Positions 43,093-52,494 of a stretch of DNA of 63,802 nt are shown in pieces (within the stretch, counting starts at the first letter, position 1; each line of letters opens with the position of its first letter). Location of the stretch: contig JANXBO010000010.1 of assembly GCA_025057575.1 (NCBI GenBank), positions 1-63,802 of the forward strand, in the 5' to 3' direction. A program made the position numbers and the translations under genes. The notes under the pieces were generated by a model that saw only the letters and a list, made by a program, of their open reading frames with translations, was not told the DNA's origin and did not search any database. The DNA is from Candidatus Caldisaccharidevorator malaysiensis (GTDB taxonomy: Bacteria; Armatimonadota; Fervidibacteria; Fervidibacterales; Fervidibacteraceae).

Positions 43093-44007
43093 ATGAAGCG
43101 GCGCCAACTGTTCGCCCAGATCGGGCAGGCGGTGGCAGTAACGGGTCTCAGTGGAACATCGGTCGGTTGGTGGCTGGGCTGGCTGCAAGAAGCCCAAGCA
43201 GCCCCTGTTTCTCAGGTTGCCGTCGCCAAAAAGGATGCTCCTGGCGCTTTGGTTCGCAAAGCCGTCAGCGCACTGGGCGGGATGCAAAAGTTCGTCAAAA
43301 AAGGCAGTCGGGTCCTTGTCAAGCCCAACATCGCCTTTGCGAGAGCACCCGAAATCGCCGCCAACACCAACCCTGAAGTCGTGGCAGAGATCATCCGGCT
43401 CTGCTTTCAAGCCGGTGCCCGGCAGGTCATCGTTTTAGACCACACCATTGACCCGCCCCGAATCACCTACGAAATGAGCGGGATCGCCGATGCTGTCCAA
43501 CGGTCGGGCGGTCAATTGGTGACGGTCGGCTACAGAGATTTCGTCCCAATGGAAATTCGCAAAGGGCGAATTCTGAGCGCTTACGATGTGCGAGTGCTCC
43601 GCCACGCCTTGGAAGCCGATGTCCTGATCAATGTCCCTGTCGCCAAGAGCCATTCAATGGCGCGGCTCACCTTAGGGATGAAGAACCTAATGGGTTTAGT
43701 CTTGGACCGAGCATCTTGGCACGGGAGCGGCGATCTCCACCAGTGCATTGCTGATTTCGTCACCGCTGTCCGACCCCACCTAACGATCGTGGATGCAGTC
43801 CGTGTTTTGGTGTCGGGGGGTCCCAAAGGACCCGGCAGGGTGGAGCAGAAGGATACGGTGATCGCCGGTTCCGACATCGTGGCAGTGGACGCCGTTGCGA
43901 CGGACCTTTTCGGAATGAAGCCGGAACAGATACCGCACATCATCAACGGGCAACGATTGGGCATCGGCGTCGCGGACCTAAAGAGGATCAAGGTGGTGAC
44001 GGTATGA
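43093..44007 (+). CDS. DUF362 protein, Tat-type signal
   Basis: A KRRQLF signal starts the protein, followed by an Ala-rich hydrophobic stretch. The DUF362 core contains VKPNIAFARAPEIAANTNP, VLDHTIDPP, INVPVAKSHSMARLTLGMKN and MGLVLDR. DUF362 proteins commonly occur with ferredoxin-like redox operons; no biochemical role is certain. The start MKRRQLF at 43093 is chosen over 43081, where the ribosome site would overlap. Its stop overlaps the next start as ATGA (44004-44007), so translation is coupled to the iron-sulfur membrane protein. Confidence 0.86.
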   Translation: MKRRQLFAQIGQAVAVTGLSGTSVGWWLGWLQEAQAAPVSQVAVAKKDAPGALVRKAVSALGGMQKFVKKGSRVLVKPNIAFARAPEIAANTNPEVVAEIIRLCFQAGARQVIVLDHTIDPPRITYEMSGIADAVQRSGGQLVTVGYRDFVPMEIRKGRILSAYDVRVLRHALEADVLINVPVAKSHSMARLTLGMKNLMGLVLDRASWHGSGDLHQCIADFVTAVRPHLTIVDAVRVLVSGGPKGPGRVEQKDTVIAGSDIVAVDAVATDLFGMKPEQIPHIINGQRLGIGVADLKRIKVVTV

Positions 44008-45644
44008 CCGTCGCCGAGGAGAAAACGGTCAGGGGACGGGTCGCCCTTCGGACCCATCTCTCCGCCCAAAACTTTCGCCGCGCTTTTCAGTTATTGTCTC
44101 TCGGTCTTTTTCTCGTTCTTTTCTTTGCTGTCATCTCTCCCCTCAGAGCCACCCTACCGCTTGACGCTTACCTGAGGCTGAGTCTCCTCAATTACGGTTC
44201 TGCCGCGCTGAGTGCCCGAGACCCACTCATTCATCTGCTGCCTTGGGCTCTGGTCGTCCTCGTTGCCACCCTCTTGTTGGGGCGGGTCTTTTGCGGTTGG
44301 ATGTGTCCTCTGGGAGTTGTTATTGATATCAGCGACCGGTTCTTTGAAAAAAGGACCCGAAGGTCATTGATGCGAGAGCGGCGCTGGCGCAACCTGAAAT
44401 ACTATTTGCTAATTTTTGTCGTCGTTTCTGCTCTCTTTGGCGTCCAAGTGGCTTTTTTGTTTGACCCGATCGCTCTGCTAACAAGAGCCCTCACCCTTGC
44501 CTTTTATCCTCCTTTGCATCTCGGTATTCAGATTCTCGGATCCTGGGCATCGGTGGCTGGTGAAGGGTTGAAGGAAACAATCGGTTGGCTGTTCCCCGAA
44601 GGGAGCCTTCATTACCGAATGGGCATCGTCGCCTTTCTAATATTCATTGGAATCATTGCTGCCAACGCCCTGAGCCCTCGGTTCTGGTGTCGGTATCTCT
44701 GTCCCCTCGGTGCACTCCTCGGACTGCTGTCCCGTTTCGCCGTTCTCCGAAAGCGTGTCAGCGAGGCATGCGACCGTTGCCGCGTCTGCTGCAGCCGTTG
44801 CCGGATGCAGGCGATTGACAGCAACACCATCCGAACGGACCCTGCCGAATGCGTCCTGTGTCTGTCCTGCGTCGCCACCTGCCCGATGACGGCGATCCGA
44901 TATGGCTGGCATTTGGGCGACCAAGGACCCAGTCAGTGGGCGTCGGAAGTAGAGGAGCCCAAGCCCCGACTGGTTCGGCGCCGGTTGGTGTTTTCGGGGC
45001 TGGCAGGACTGACCTGGGCAGCCCTCGCCCGAACCAATGCCGGGGCGGAACGCTCGGTCCGCCAACAACCGATTGCCTCACCCTTTCTCCTCCGCCCTCC
45101 TGGTGCTGCTCCTGAAGAAGATTTTTTGAGCCGGTGCATTCGCTGCAGTCTGTGCATCAAGGTCTGTCCGACCGGTGGTCTTCAGCCCGCCATTGGAGAA
45201 GCAGGTCTGGAAGGTTTCTGGACACCCGTGCTGGTTCCTCGTATGGGGGAATGTGCCCCTCAGTGCACCGACTGCTATCGGGTCTGTCCGACTCAGGCGA
45301 TTCAACCCTTCACTGCCGAAGAAAAGTCCTGGCTTTATATCGGAACGGCTGTGATAGACCGCAGTCTCTGCATCGTCTGGAACAGTCAAAAACAGTGTTT
45401 GGTCTGCGATGAGGTGTGCACTTACCGGGCAATTGAATGGAGGGATCGGGAAGGGATTCCTCATCCTTTTGTCAATGACCACCTTTGCGTCGGATGCGGG
45501 CTTTGCGAAGTCAAATGTCCTGTGCAGCCCCAAGCGGCGATCCGCGTCTACAGTTTCGGTGACAAGCGGTCCTGGAGCCGGGAAAAGCAAAAGCGCTGGA
45601 GAGAATTAGGAGTAAAGCAAAAACAAGATCAAAAGGGGTATTAA
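44004..45644 (+). CDS. NapH-NapG-like polyferredoxin fusion, membrane-bound
   Basis: The N-terminal half has about four to five membrane segments and two CxxxCP motifs (CGWMCPLG, CRYLCPLG), as in NapH/MauN/CcoG-type proteins. A cytoplasmic ferredoxin part follows (CDRCRVCCSRC, CVLCLSCVATCP). An internal RRRLVFSGLAGLTWAALA resembles a Tat signal or anchor. After it comes a NapG/MauM-like half with CIRCSLCIKVCP, CTDCYRVCP, CLVCDEVC and CVGCGLCEVKCP. Together they could hold about six [4Fe-4S] clusters spanning the inner membrane. The operon partners are DUF362 and DUF6599 proteins. The electron donor is unknown; quinol is usual for NapH/G. Confidence 0.85.
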   Translation: MTVAEEKTVRGRVALRTHLSAQNFRRAFQLLSLGLFLVLFFAVISPLRATLPLDAYLRLSLLNYGSAALSARDPLIHLLPWALVVLVATLLLGRVFCGWMCPLGVVIDISDRFFEKRTRRSLMRERRWRNLKYYLLIFVVVSALFGVQVAFLFDPIALLTRALTLAFYPPLHLGIQILGSWASVAGEGLKETIGWLFPEGSLHYRMGIVAFLIFIGIIAANALSPRFWCRYLCPLGALLGLLSRFAVLRKRVSEACDRCRVCCSRCRMQAIDSNTIRTDPAECVLCLSCVATCPMTAIRYGWHLGDQGPSQWASEVEEPKPRLVRRRLVFSGLAGLTWAALARTNAGAERSVRQQPIASPFLLRPPGAAPEEDFLSRCIRCSLCIKVCPTGGLQPAIGEAGLEGFWTPVLVPRMGECAPQCTDCYRVCPTQAIQPFTAEEKSWLYIGTAVIDRSLCIVWNSQKQCLVCDEVCTYRAIEWRDREGIPHPFVNDHLCVGCGLCEVKCPVQPQAAIRVYSFGDKRSWSREKQKRWRELGVKQKQDQKGY

Positions 45645-45667
45645 AGCGTTCCAAAAGGTGAAAAAGG

Positions 45668-46600
45668 GTGAGCAGGCATTGGCTTTTGGCGGGAGGGTTA
45701 GTAATGTTATTGTCGGTCAGCCCAACGAAGCAGCCCAAAGAGTTGCCTGTGGACTTGCCGACTGAGGTTTCGGGATGGGTCTGGGACGGGAAAGAGGAAA
45801 TCTATAACCCTAAAACCCTTTTCCGATACATTGACGGGATGGCAGAAGTCTATCTCGCCTACAACTTTCGGCTTCTTGTTGTCCGCCGATACACAAAAAC
45901 CAACCAACCGTCTCTCACCCTTGATTTCTTTGATATGGGTTCAGCAAGCGATGCCTATGGTGTGTTTACTTTTGAACGGGATGGGGAAACAGTCGGTATT
46001 GGACAGGATGCCGACTACGCTTACGGTATGTTGAGGTTTTGGAAGGGTCGCTATTTCGTTACAGTGACCGCAGAGAAAGAGACTTCAGAGACCAGAAAAG
46101 CCGTGTTAGATTTGGGCAAAGGCGTCGCTGCTGCGATCAGGGAAGAGGGTCAGCGCCCACAGGTCTTGCAGTTGTTGCCAGAAAAGAACTTGATACCTCA
46201 TAAAGTCCTCTTTTTTCGCCATCCAACCATTTTGAACCGCCACTTTTTCCTCGCGGACAAAGATATACTGAATTTGAGTCCCAAAGCGGAGGGTGTTCTG
46301 GGGGTTTATGAGACAACGAAAGGGAAAGTTCGTCTCATCATCGTGCGCTATCCGACGGAAAGAGACGCTCGGAAGGCGGAGGCAACTTTCGGGAAATTCT
46401 TTCTTCGGGAGGGACGGGCGAAGGGGATCGTTCTGACGGAGGACAAGAAATGGACGGCAGCGCGGCGGTGGGGGCAAGTGTGCGCCTTCCTGTTTGACGC
46501 ATTGACACAAAAGGAGGCGTTGGAGGTCCTGAAAGAAGTTAAGAAACGAGTGGACGAGACGACGAAAGGTCATCGCACTAAGAATTCAGCAAAAGTGTGA
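45668..46600 (+). CDS. DUF6599-like secreted protein
   Basis: A hydrophobic signal (WLLAGGLVMLLSVSP) is followed by the features VDLPTEVSGWVWDGKEEIYN, FRYIDGMAEVYLAYNF and FDMGSASDAYGVF. I recognise these as the DUF6599 type that accompanies DUF362 and ferredoxin genes. The 310 residues carry no heme or iron-sulfur motif. The start is a GTG at 45668, 23 bases after the polyferredoxin stop, and the stop overlaps the next gene's possible upstream starts. An extracytoplasmic role linked to the redox proteins is inferred from operon position. Confidence 0.78.
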   Translation: MSRHWLLAGGLVMLLSVSPTKQPKELPVDLPTEVSGWVWDGKEEIYNPKTLFRYIDGMAEVYLAYNFRLLVVRRYTKTNQPSLTLDFFDMGSASDAYGVFTFERDGETVGIGQDADYAYGMLRFWKGRYFVTVTAEKETSETRKAVLDLGKGVAAAIREEGQRPQVLQLLPEKNLIPHKVLFFRHPTILNRHFFLADKDILNLSPKAEGVLGVYETTKGKVRLIIVRYPTERDARKAEATFGKFFLREGRAKGIVLTEDKKWTAARRWGQVCAFLFDALTQKEALEVLKEVKKRVDETTKGHRTKNSAKV

Positions 46601-46614
46601 TGGGGGTGTGTGTA

Positions 46615-47496
46615 ATGGCTCAAAAAGTATTAACCCGCAGAGATTTGCTCAAAGTGATGGTAGGAGCAGCGTCGTTAGGGACGGGGCAGGAACTCTTCGG
46701 GAAAGAAGAGAAAAAACCCGCCCGCGTAAAAGTGGTTTTAGTCAGGGACCCAAATGTCCTTGATCGTCGGGGGCAGATCAATGTTAAGGTCCTACAGAAG
46801 ATGTTGGACGAAGCGGTGACAACTCTGGTTGGAGAAAAGGACCCCGTTGCTGCCTGGAAACAACTTGTCAAGCCTACGGATCTGGTCGGTATCAAGACCA
46901 ATGTCTGGTCACCCTTACCGACGCCTCGGGAAGTGGAAGACGCCATTCAAGGAAGGCTGCGAGACGCTGGGGTGAAGCCGGAACGCATTCGGATTGACGA
47001 TCGGGGAGCACGAACAACCTTAAGCCCGTGCACAGCTTTGATCAATGTCCGACCCCTCAGAACTCACTGGTGGTCGGGGATTGGCGGCTGCATCAAAAAC
47101 TACATTATGTTCGCTCCCAGACCCGAGGAGTATCATACTGACGCCTGCACACCCCTCGCTGCCGTCTGGCAATTACCGGCTGTCAAGGGCAAAACGAGGC
47201 TCAACATTTTGCTGGCGTTGACGCCACTGTTTCACGGTCGGGGACCCCATCACTACGATCCCCGCTTCGTTTGGTCCTACCGGGGGCTTTTTGTCTCCTT
47301 TGACCCCGTCGCTATAGACTCGGTCGGGCTGCGACTCATTCAAGCCAAGCGCCTCCAATTTTTCGGGGAAGAAGTCAAACTGGAAACGCCCGCTCACCAC
47401 ATCATCGCCGCCGACAAAAAATACAACCTTGGAGTCAGCGATCCCGCCCGCATCCAACTCATCAAACTTGGGTGGAAAGAAGAAGTCCTCCTCTAA
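46615..47496 (+). CDS. DUF362 protein, Tat-exported (second copy)
   Basis: TRRDLLKVMVGAASLG is a clear Tat signal. The core has DLVGIKTNVWSPLPTP, the region around GIGGCIKNYIMF and FVSFDPVAIDSVG, as in DUF362 proteins. It differs strongly from the copy at 43093, so it is an old duplication or a distinct subfamily. The ATG at 46615 has GGGGGTG upstream; ATG 46600 would also be possible. It is the last gene of the four-gene redox operon. Confidence 0.85.
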   Translation: MAQKVLTRRDLLKVMVGAASLGTGQELFGKEEKKPARVKVVLVRDPNVLDRRGQINVKVLQKMLDEAVTTLVGEKDPVAAWKQLVKPTDLVGIKTNVWSPLPTPREVEDAIQGRLRDAGVKPERIRIDDRGARTTLSPCTALINVRPLRTHWWSGIGGCIKNYIMFAPRPEEYHTDACTPLAAVWQLPAVKGKTRLNILLALTPLFHGRGPHHYDPRFVWSYRGLFVSFDPVAIDSVGLRLIQAKRLQFFGEEVKLETPAHHIIAADKKYNLGVSDPARIQLIKLGWKEEVLL

Positions 47497-47573
47497 CCCC
47501 CACTACCGTTGCGGTGCCTGTGACGAATTGAGAATGGTCGGAAGATTGTTAAGAAAGCATCGTTTTTGTGAAA

Positions 47574-48065
47574 TTAGCCGAGGACTTTGCGGAGGGTTTC
47601 TTGGACGCGATCGTAGTGGGTTCCTGCCCAGTAAATTTTGCCGCAGTCGCTGCATCGGGCGAACCGTTGATGTTGGGAGTAGACGAAAAAAGGCACTTTG
47701 TAACGCACCTGCTCTCGGTCTATGGTGGTCAGGACACCGTTGCAAAGGGGGCATCGGGTCAGCCGATTGTTTTGGTGATCCAGTTGAAAGGTGGTAACGA
47801 CTTGCTGTAATTGCTCCGTCCACCGATCGCTCTGTATGAGAAGATGACCGGTGTGGCGCAGTCGGCGCCGCCATCTTTCAATGAGCCGGCGGTCCTTGGT
47901 GAGAAGAATTCTTCCTTCTGCGACGGCCCGTTGGACCAGTGCTTCGTCGTCACAGTGCGGATCATAAGCGACATCATACCCAAGGATTCTCAGCCATCGT
48001 GTGAGTTTGCCTAACATTACATCCGCGATGAAGCGCTTCGGTGAGACTTCGTCGGATTCTGGCAT
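47574..48065 (-). CDS. Mut7-C RNase-domain protein with zinc ribbon
   Basis: RFIADVMLGKLTRWLRILGY, CDDEALVQRAVAEGRILLTK and DRRL match the PIN-like Mut7-C domain with its acidic active-site residues. The second half has CPLCNGVL and CSDCGKIYW, a zinc ribbon usual for this family, at about 104-145. The predicted activity is ribonuclease. It is 163 residues and runs convergent to the second DUF362 gene and 35 bases downstream of tsaD. Confidence 0.93.
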   Translation of the reverse strand: MPESDEVSPKRFIADVMLGKLTRWLRILGYDVAYDPHCDDEALVQRAVAEGRILLTKDRRLIERWRRRLRHTGHLLIQSDRWTEQLQQVVTTFQLDHQNNRLTRCPLCNGVLTTIDREQVRYKVPFFVYSQHQRFARCSDCGKIYWAGTHYDRVQETLRKVLG

Positions 48066-48100
48066 AAACTCCCTTTCTAACCTCTCATTAAGTGATTGCG

Positions 48101-49153
48101 TTAGTTAGAAACGGCTTCGGAAAAAGATGGCAAGGGGGCTCTGGGATCCGCATCGGCAAAAAGATCAGGTTGGGACAGACCCTCCTTGAGGCGAAAGAAA
48201 GCCGCAGCGGCGATCATTGCGGCGTTGTCGGTGCACCAGTAGGGAGGGGGGATTAGTAGGCGGGCACGCCATTTTTGGGCAAGGTCTTCCAGACGCCGTC
48301 GCAGAGACTGATTCGCTGCCACACCCCCGACGACGATCAGTGCCGGTGCTTCCTTTTCTTCCATCGCCCGCTCCAACGGTTGAAGGAGCATATCCACGAT
48401 CGCCGCCTGGTAACTGGCACAGATGTCGGCAAAGGTGGGACGGACTTTCCTTTCCAGCCTCTTCTCCAGACCTTTGAGGTAGCGGTAAAGGGATGTCTTG
48501 AGCCCGGCAAAGGAGAAGTCAAAGGGTCCTTCCAATGTTGCTCTGGGGAACAGGATCGCCGACTCATCGCCTCCCTGAGCGGCTTTCTCAATGGCAGGTC
48601 CCCCGGGGAAACCTAACCCCAAAGCCCGTGCGCCTTTGTCAAAGGCTTCTCCTGCGGCATCGTCAAGGGTCTGCCCCAGAACTTGGTATCGTCCGACTCT
48701 TGTCATCCACACCAATTCGGTATGACCACCGGTGACGATCAGGCAGAGGTAGGGCGGTTGAAAACCATCGCCGTCTTTATCCTTCTGCTTGAGAAAGGCA
48801 GAGAACAGATGACCTTCCAGATGATGGACGGGAATGAGGGGCAAACCAGTGGAGAGGGCTAAGCCCTTTGCGAAACTGAGACCGACGAGCAAGGAGCCAA
48901 TCAACCCAGGACCATAGGTAACGGCGATGGCGTCCAGGCAATCAAAGGAGACCTTTGCTTGTTCCATCGCTTGATGAACAACCCAAGTGATGAATTCCAT
49001 CTGCTTTCGGGAAGCCAGTTCGGGGACGATGCCTCCGAATGGCTGATGCACCGCCACTTGGGAAAGGACCACATTGGAGAGGACTTCGGTTCCGTCTTTC
49101 ACAACGGCAGCGGCGGTTTCGTCGCAGGAAGTCTCAATCCCCAAGATGATCAT
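48101..49153 (-). CDS. tsaD: tRNA N6-threonylcarbamoyladenosine synthase TsaD
   Basis: TsaD transfers the threonylcarbamoyl group to A37 of ANN-decoding tRNAs. It has ILGIETSCDETAAAV, the metal-binding PVHHLEGH, GFPGGPAIEKAA and VVGGVAANQSLR. The 350 residues are full length. I use the ATG at 49153 (MIILGIETSCDE); the frame to 49162 uses a weak TTG. Confidence 0.97.
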   Translation of the reverse strand: MIILGIETSCDETAAAVVKDGTEVLSNVVLSQVAVHQPFGGIVPELASRKQMEFITWVVHQAMEQAKVSFDCLDAIAVTYGPGLIGSLLVGLSFAKGLALSTGLPLIPVHHLEGHLFSAFLKQKDKDGDGFQPPYLCLIVTGGHTELVWMTRVGRYQVLGQTLDDAAGEAFDKGARALGLGFPGGPAIEKAAQGGDESAILFPRATLEGPFDFSFAGLKTSLYRYLKGLEKRLERKVRPTFADICASYQAAIVDMLLQPLERAMEEKEAPALIVVGGVAANQSLRRRLEDLAQKWRARLLIPPPYWCTDNAAMIAAAAFFRLKEGLSQPDLFADADPRAPLPSFSEAVSN

Positions 49154-49225
49154 ATCTAACAAATCACCGTTTGGAGTGCATCCTTGGAATAGATTGTAAA
49201 AGAGTGACTACTTCTTTTAATAGAG

Positions 49226-51112
49226 TTAGGGGCGGGGTGCCATCTCTGGGCTCGCCGCAGCGAATCGGGACCAGGTGCGGGACCGGACAAACTGAACGAT
49301 GGGGAGAGCATAGTCGGCTCGCGAGAAGGGAGGGACGAGGAAAACTCCCGGGCACTCTTCCAGGGCAACTTCGGTCAGTTCTTTAGCAATGGCGAGCCCT
49401 TCCGCCCGTTGCCGATCCGGCGGCGCCTTCTCCATTCGGTCCAAAACCTGATCGTCCATAACGACACCGGGGACCGTCTTCCAAAAGGCGGCATTGCGGG
49501 CACTGATCAGGATCCCGATCCCGACGAAGATGGGGATGCCGACTTCTTCCATCACAGAACGGCACAGGCGGATCCGTTCCGCGTTGAAGACACATTGGGT
49601 GAGGGCGAACTGGGCTCCTCTTTCTACCTTTTTCTTAAGCCGTTTCACTTCGGCGCTGATATGGCGCACATTGGGGTTGAAGCCGGCACCGATGAGGAAT
49701 CGGGTTCTCCTTTGGAGGGGTGCGTCCACCCAATTTTTTCCCTGGTTCATCCTGCTAATGAGTTCCATTAACTGAAAACTGTTGAGGTCGTAGACGCTAC
49801 TAGCCCCTAAATCAGGGGCAAGCCGAGCGGGGTCACCGGTGACGGCTAAAATGGCGGGGATCCCCAACACCGCCATTCCCATCAGCAGCGACTGAGTGCC
49901 GATCAGGTTGTGGTCCCGACAGGAGAAGTGGCAAATAGTGGGAATTCCCACTTCTTCCTGAATCAAATAAGCCATTACCATATTACTGATACGGACGGAA
50001 GCCAGGGAGTTGTCCCCCAAACTGATGGCGTCGCAACCGGCTTCCTTCAAAATTCGTGACCCCTCAATAATGGACTGGTAGTCCAAATTTCGGGGAGGAT
50101 CCAACTCAACGATGACGATGGGCTCCTTCCACAGGCGGTCCAGGAAATTGGGCATTGGGGAGACAAGAGGGGGCGGTCCCTCGGCTGGAACCGTCTCGGC
50201 AATCAGTCGGCGAGCGGCGACGGGCTTCCCGTGAAGATGCTGCGCCAATGCCCGAATATGCTCGGGGGTTGTCCCACAACAACCTCCGAGCAGACTTGCC
50301 CCAGCCTGATACAACTCTTGCCCGACTTTGACGAAACCGTCAATGTCCCCCAGGTAGACAAACCGACCGTCTACATACTGGGCATAGCCGATGTTGGGAA
50401 AGGCGCAAAGGGGTTTGTCGGTGCGGGTGGACAGAGCCTTAATCAGTTCCAGATTGCGTTCCGGAGAGACACCGCAGTTGGTCCCGATGGCATCTAGGCC
50501 GATCGCCGACCATTCAGCGACCACCCGATCGGCTCTTGATTCTGCGCCCCGGGGACCGGAGTCCAAAGCAGCCAGTTGGGCGATGACCGGAAGGTCGGTC
50601 ATCCTCTTCGCCAATCGGATCAGACGGGTCAGTTCGCTGATGTCAAGAAAGGTTTCAAAAAGGATCACGTCAACCCCTGCTTCCGCCAGGGCGTGAATTA
50701 ACCGACGGTAGCCCTCTTCCTTCTCCTCATCGGAGACCTCCAGTTGGTCCCTCAGTCGCCCCAGGGGACCGACCGAACCAGCGATCCAGACTTCTTGCTT
50801 GGCTTCCCCGCCCACCTCTTTTGCCAGCCGAACGGCTGCTCGGACCAGTTCCTCCACTTGCTCTTCCAGACCAAAGGGTTTTAACCGGAGCGGATGAAGT
50901 CCGAAGGTGTTGGTCGTCAACACTTGAGCACCCGCATGCAAATAGTCCCGATGAATGGCTGTAACCAATTCCGGTGCGTCCAAGGATGCCTTTTCGGCTA
51001 ACAGGGTTTGCGGATAGCCCCGCCGCCATAATTCCGTTCCCATCGCCCCGTCGCCGATGACCACTTTCTCTCTAATGATCTCTATGAGCCGATGACCTTT
51101 TTTGGAACTCAT
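49226..51112 (-). CDS. Bifunctional homocysteine S-methyltransferase / methylenetetrahydrofolate reductase
   Basis: Residues about 1-300 form the methyltransferase barrel (VIGDGAMGTELWRRG, TNCGVSPERN, GGCCGTTPEHIRAL with the zinc cysteines). Residues about 330-615 form a MetF-type reductase (IVIVELDPPRNLDYQS, SLGDNSLASVRISN, TGDPARLAP). The fusion of 628 residues resembles Bacillus YitJ, which makes methyl-folate and uses it to methylate homocysteine, linking one-carbon and methionine metabolism. It is divergent from trpB. No SAM riboswitch was recognised in the gap. Confidence 0.95.
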   Translation of the reverse strand: MSSKKGHRLIEIIREKVVIGDGAMGTELWRRGYPQTLLAEKASLDAPELVTAIHRDYLHAGAQVLTTNTFGLHPLRLKPFGLEEQVEELVRAAVRLAKEVGGEAKQEVWIAGSVGPLGRLRDQLEVSDEEKEEGYRRLIHALAEAGVDVILFETFLDISELTRLIRLAKRMTDLPVIAQLAALDSGPRGAESRADRVVAEWSAIGLDAIGTNCGVSPERNLELIKALSTRTDKPLCAFPNIGYAQYVDGRFVYLGDIDGFVKVGQELYQAGASLLGGCCGTTPEHIRALAQHLHGKPVAARRLIAETVPAEGPPPLVSPMPNFLDRLWKEPIVIVELDPPRNLDYQSIIEGSRILKEAGCDAISLGDNSLASVRISNMVMAYLIQEEVGIPTICHFSCRDHNLIGTQSLLMGMAVLGIPAILAVTGDPARLAPDLGASSVYDLNSFQLMELISRMNQGKNWVDAPLQRRTRFLIGAGFNPNVRHISAEVKRLKKKVERGAQFALTQCVFNAERIRLCRSVMEEVGIPIFVGIGILISARNAAFWKTVPGVVMDDQVLDRMEKAPPDRQRAEGLAIAKELTEVALEECPGVFLVPPFSRADYALPIVQFVRSRTWSRFAAASPEMAPRP

Positions 51113-51279
51113 TGATCCCGCCGTCCTTATCTTTTTCGGTCCCTTACTGTTAATCTTTTTGGGAACGATTCATCAAGTTTTTGTCTTTCCTGCGGTCTTG
51201 TCAATGGGTCTGATCCGATCCGTTGAAGTGGGGATGGTCGTGACAAACTGACCAAAAATGAATGGAGGTTTTCATCGGG

Positions 51280-52479
51280 ATGAAACCATCGTTGAAGACC
51301 TATCCCGATGCCAAAGGCTGGTTCGGTCCCTTCGGGGGTCGGTTCGTTCCGGAAACGCTGATGTATCCCCTTGAGGAGTTGGACCGTGCTTTTGAACGGG
51401 CTTGGGCGGATTTGGATTTTCAAAATCAATTTCACAGTCTTCTCAGGGACTATGTTGGTCGCCCGACGCCTCTCTATTTTGCTGAGAGGCTTTCCGATCG
51501 GCTAAAGGTTCCGATTTACCTGAAGCGGGAGGACTTAGCCCATACGGGAGCCCACAAGATTAACAACACCGTTGGGCAGGCGCTTTTGGCGAAGCGGATG
51601 GGAAAGAGGCGAGTGATCGCCGAGACAGGAGCCGGACAGCACGGGGTGGCGACGGCAACGGCGGCGGCTCTTTTGGGTCTGGAATGCGTGGTCTATATGG
51701 GCTCGGTGGATATGGAGCGGCAGAAACTGAACGTCCATCGGATGCGCCTTTTGGGTGCCGAAGTGGTGCCGGTCCATTCGGGTAGCAAAACCCTAAAGGA
51801 CGCTATCAATGAGGCGCTGAGGGACTGGGTGACAAATGTGGAGACGACCCATTACATTTTGGGATCCGTTGCCGGTCCCCATCCGTATCCCAAGATGGTC
51901 CGGTTCTTCCAATCGGTCATTGGAGAGGAGACCCGGCGGCAGATTTTGGAGAAGGAGGGGCGCCTCCCCAGCCATATTTTTGCTTGCGTCGGCGGGGGCA
52001 GCAACGCAATCGGGATGTTTTGGGCTTTTTTAGATGATCCTGATGTGGTTTTGATCGGAGTGGAAGGAGGCGGGGAAGGGCTGTCGTCGGGTCGCCACGC
52101 AGCGACTTTAGCAGCGGGCAGTCCCGGCGTTTTGCACGGCGCCAGGACCTTCGTCCTGCAAGATGAAGATGGGCAGATTTTAACGACCCATAGCGTCAGC
52201 GCCGGTTTGGATTATCCTGGGGTCGGTCCGGAGCATTCGTTTCTGAAGGAGTTGGGGCGGGTCCAGTATTGCCTGGTCACAGACCAGCAAGCCCTGGAGG
52301 CCTTTCGCCTTCTGGCCCAAACGGAAGGCATTCTCCCGGCTCTGGAACCTGCCCACGCCCTTGCCTACCTGGTGGAACAGGCTCCTCATCTTCCGACCCA
52401 TTCCCTCGTCGTCGTCAACCTGTCCGGAAGAGGGGATAAGGATGTGGAAGTGGTCCTGCGGGAAATCCAGGATCGCTGA
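51280..52479 (+). CDS. trpB: Tryptophan synthase beta subunit
   Basis: It joins indole and serine to give tryptophan, using [18 protein letters not shown], the PLP-lysine segment [26 protein letters not shown] and [10 protein letters not shown] are conserved. Its length of 399 residues is normal. The ATG at 51280 lies after GGAGGT; ATG 51262 overlaps that site and is less likely. trpA follows 15 bases later; no other trp genes are in the window. Confidence 0.98.
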   Translation: MKPSLKTYPDAKGWFGPFGGRFVPETLMYPLEELDRAFERAWADLDFQNQFHSLLRDYVGRPTPLYFAERLSDRLKVPIYLKREDLAHTGAHKINNTVGQALLAKRMGKRRVIAETGAGQHGVATATAAALLGLECVVYMGSVDMERQKLNVHRMRLLGAEVVPVHSGSKTLKDAINEALRDWVTNVETTHYILGSVAGPHPYPKMVRFFQSVIGEETRRQILEKEGRLPSHIFACVGGGSNAIGMFWAFLDDPDVVLIGVEGGGEGLSSGRHAATLAAGSPGVLHGARTFVLQDEDGQILTTHSVSAGLDYPGVGPEHSFLKELGRVQYCLVTDQQALEAFRLLAQTEGILPALEPAHALAYLVEQAPHLPTHSLVVVNLSGRGDKDVEVVLREIQDR

Positions 52480-52494
52480 TCAGGAAGCGTTGCG

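Noticed and set aside
51113-51279. SAM riboswitch or T-box between the homocysteine methyltransferase-MTHFR and trpB genes
   Set aside because: The gap is short and I could not recognise the conserved cores of either RNA.
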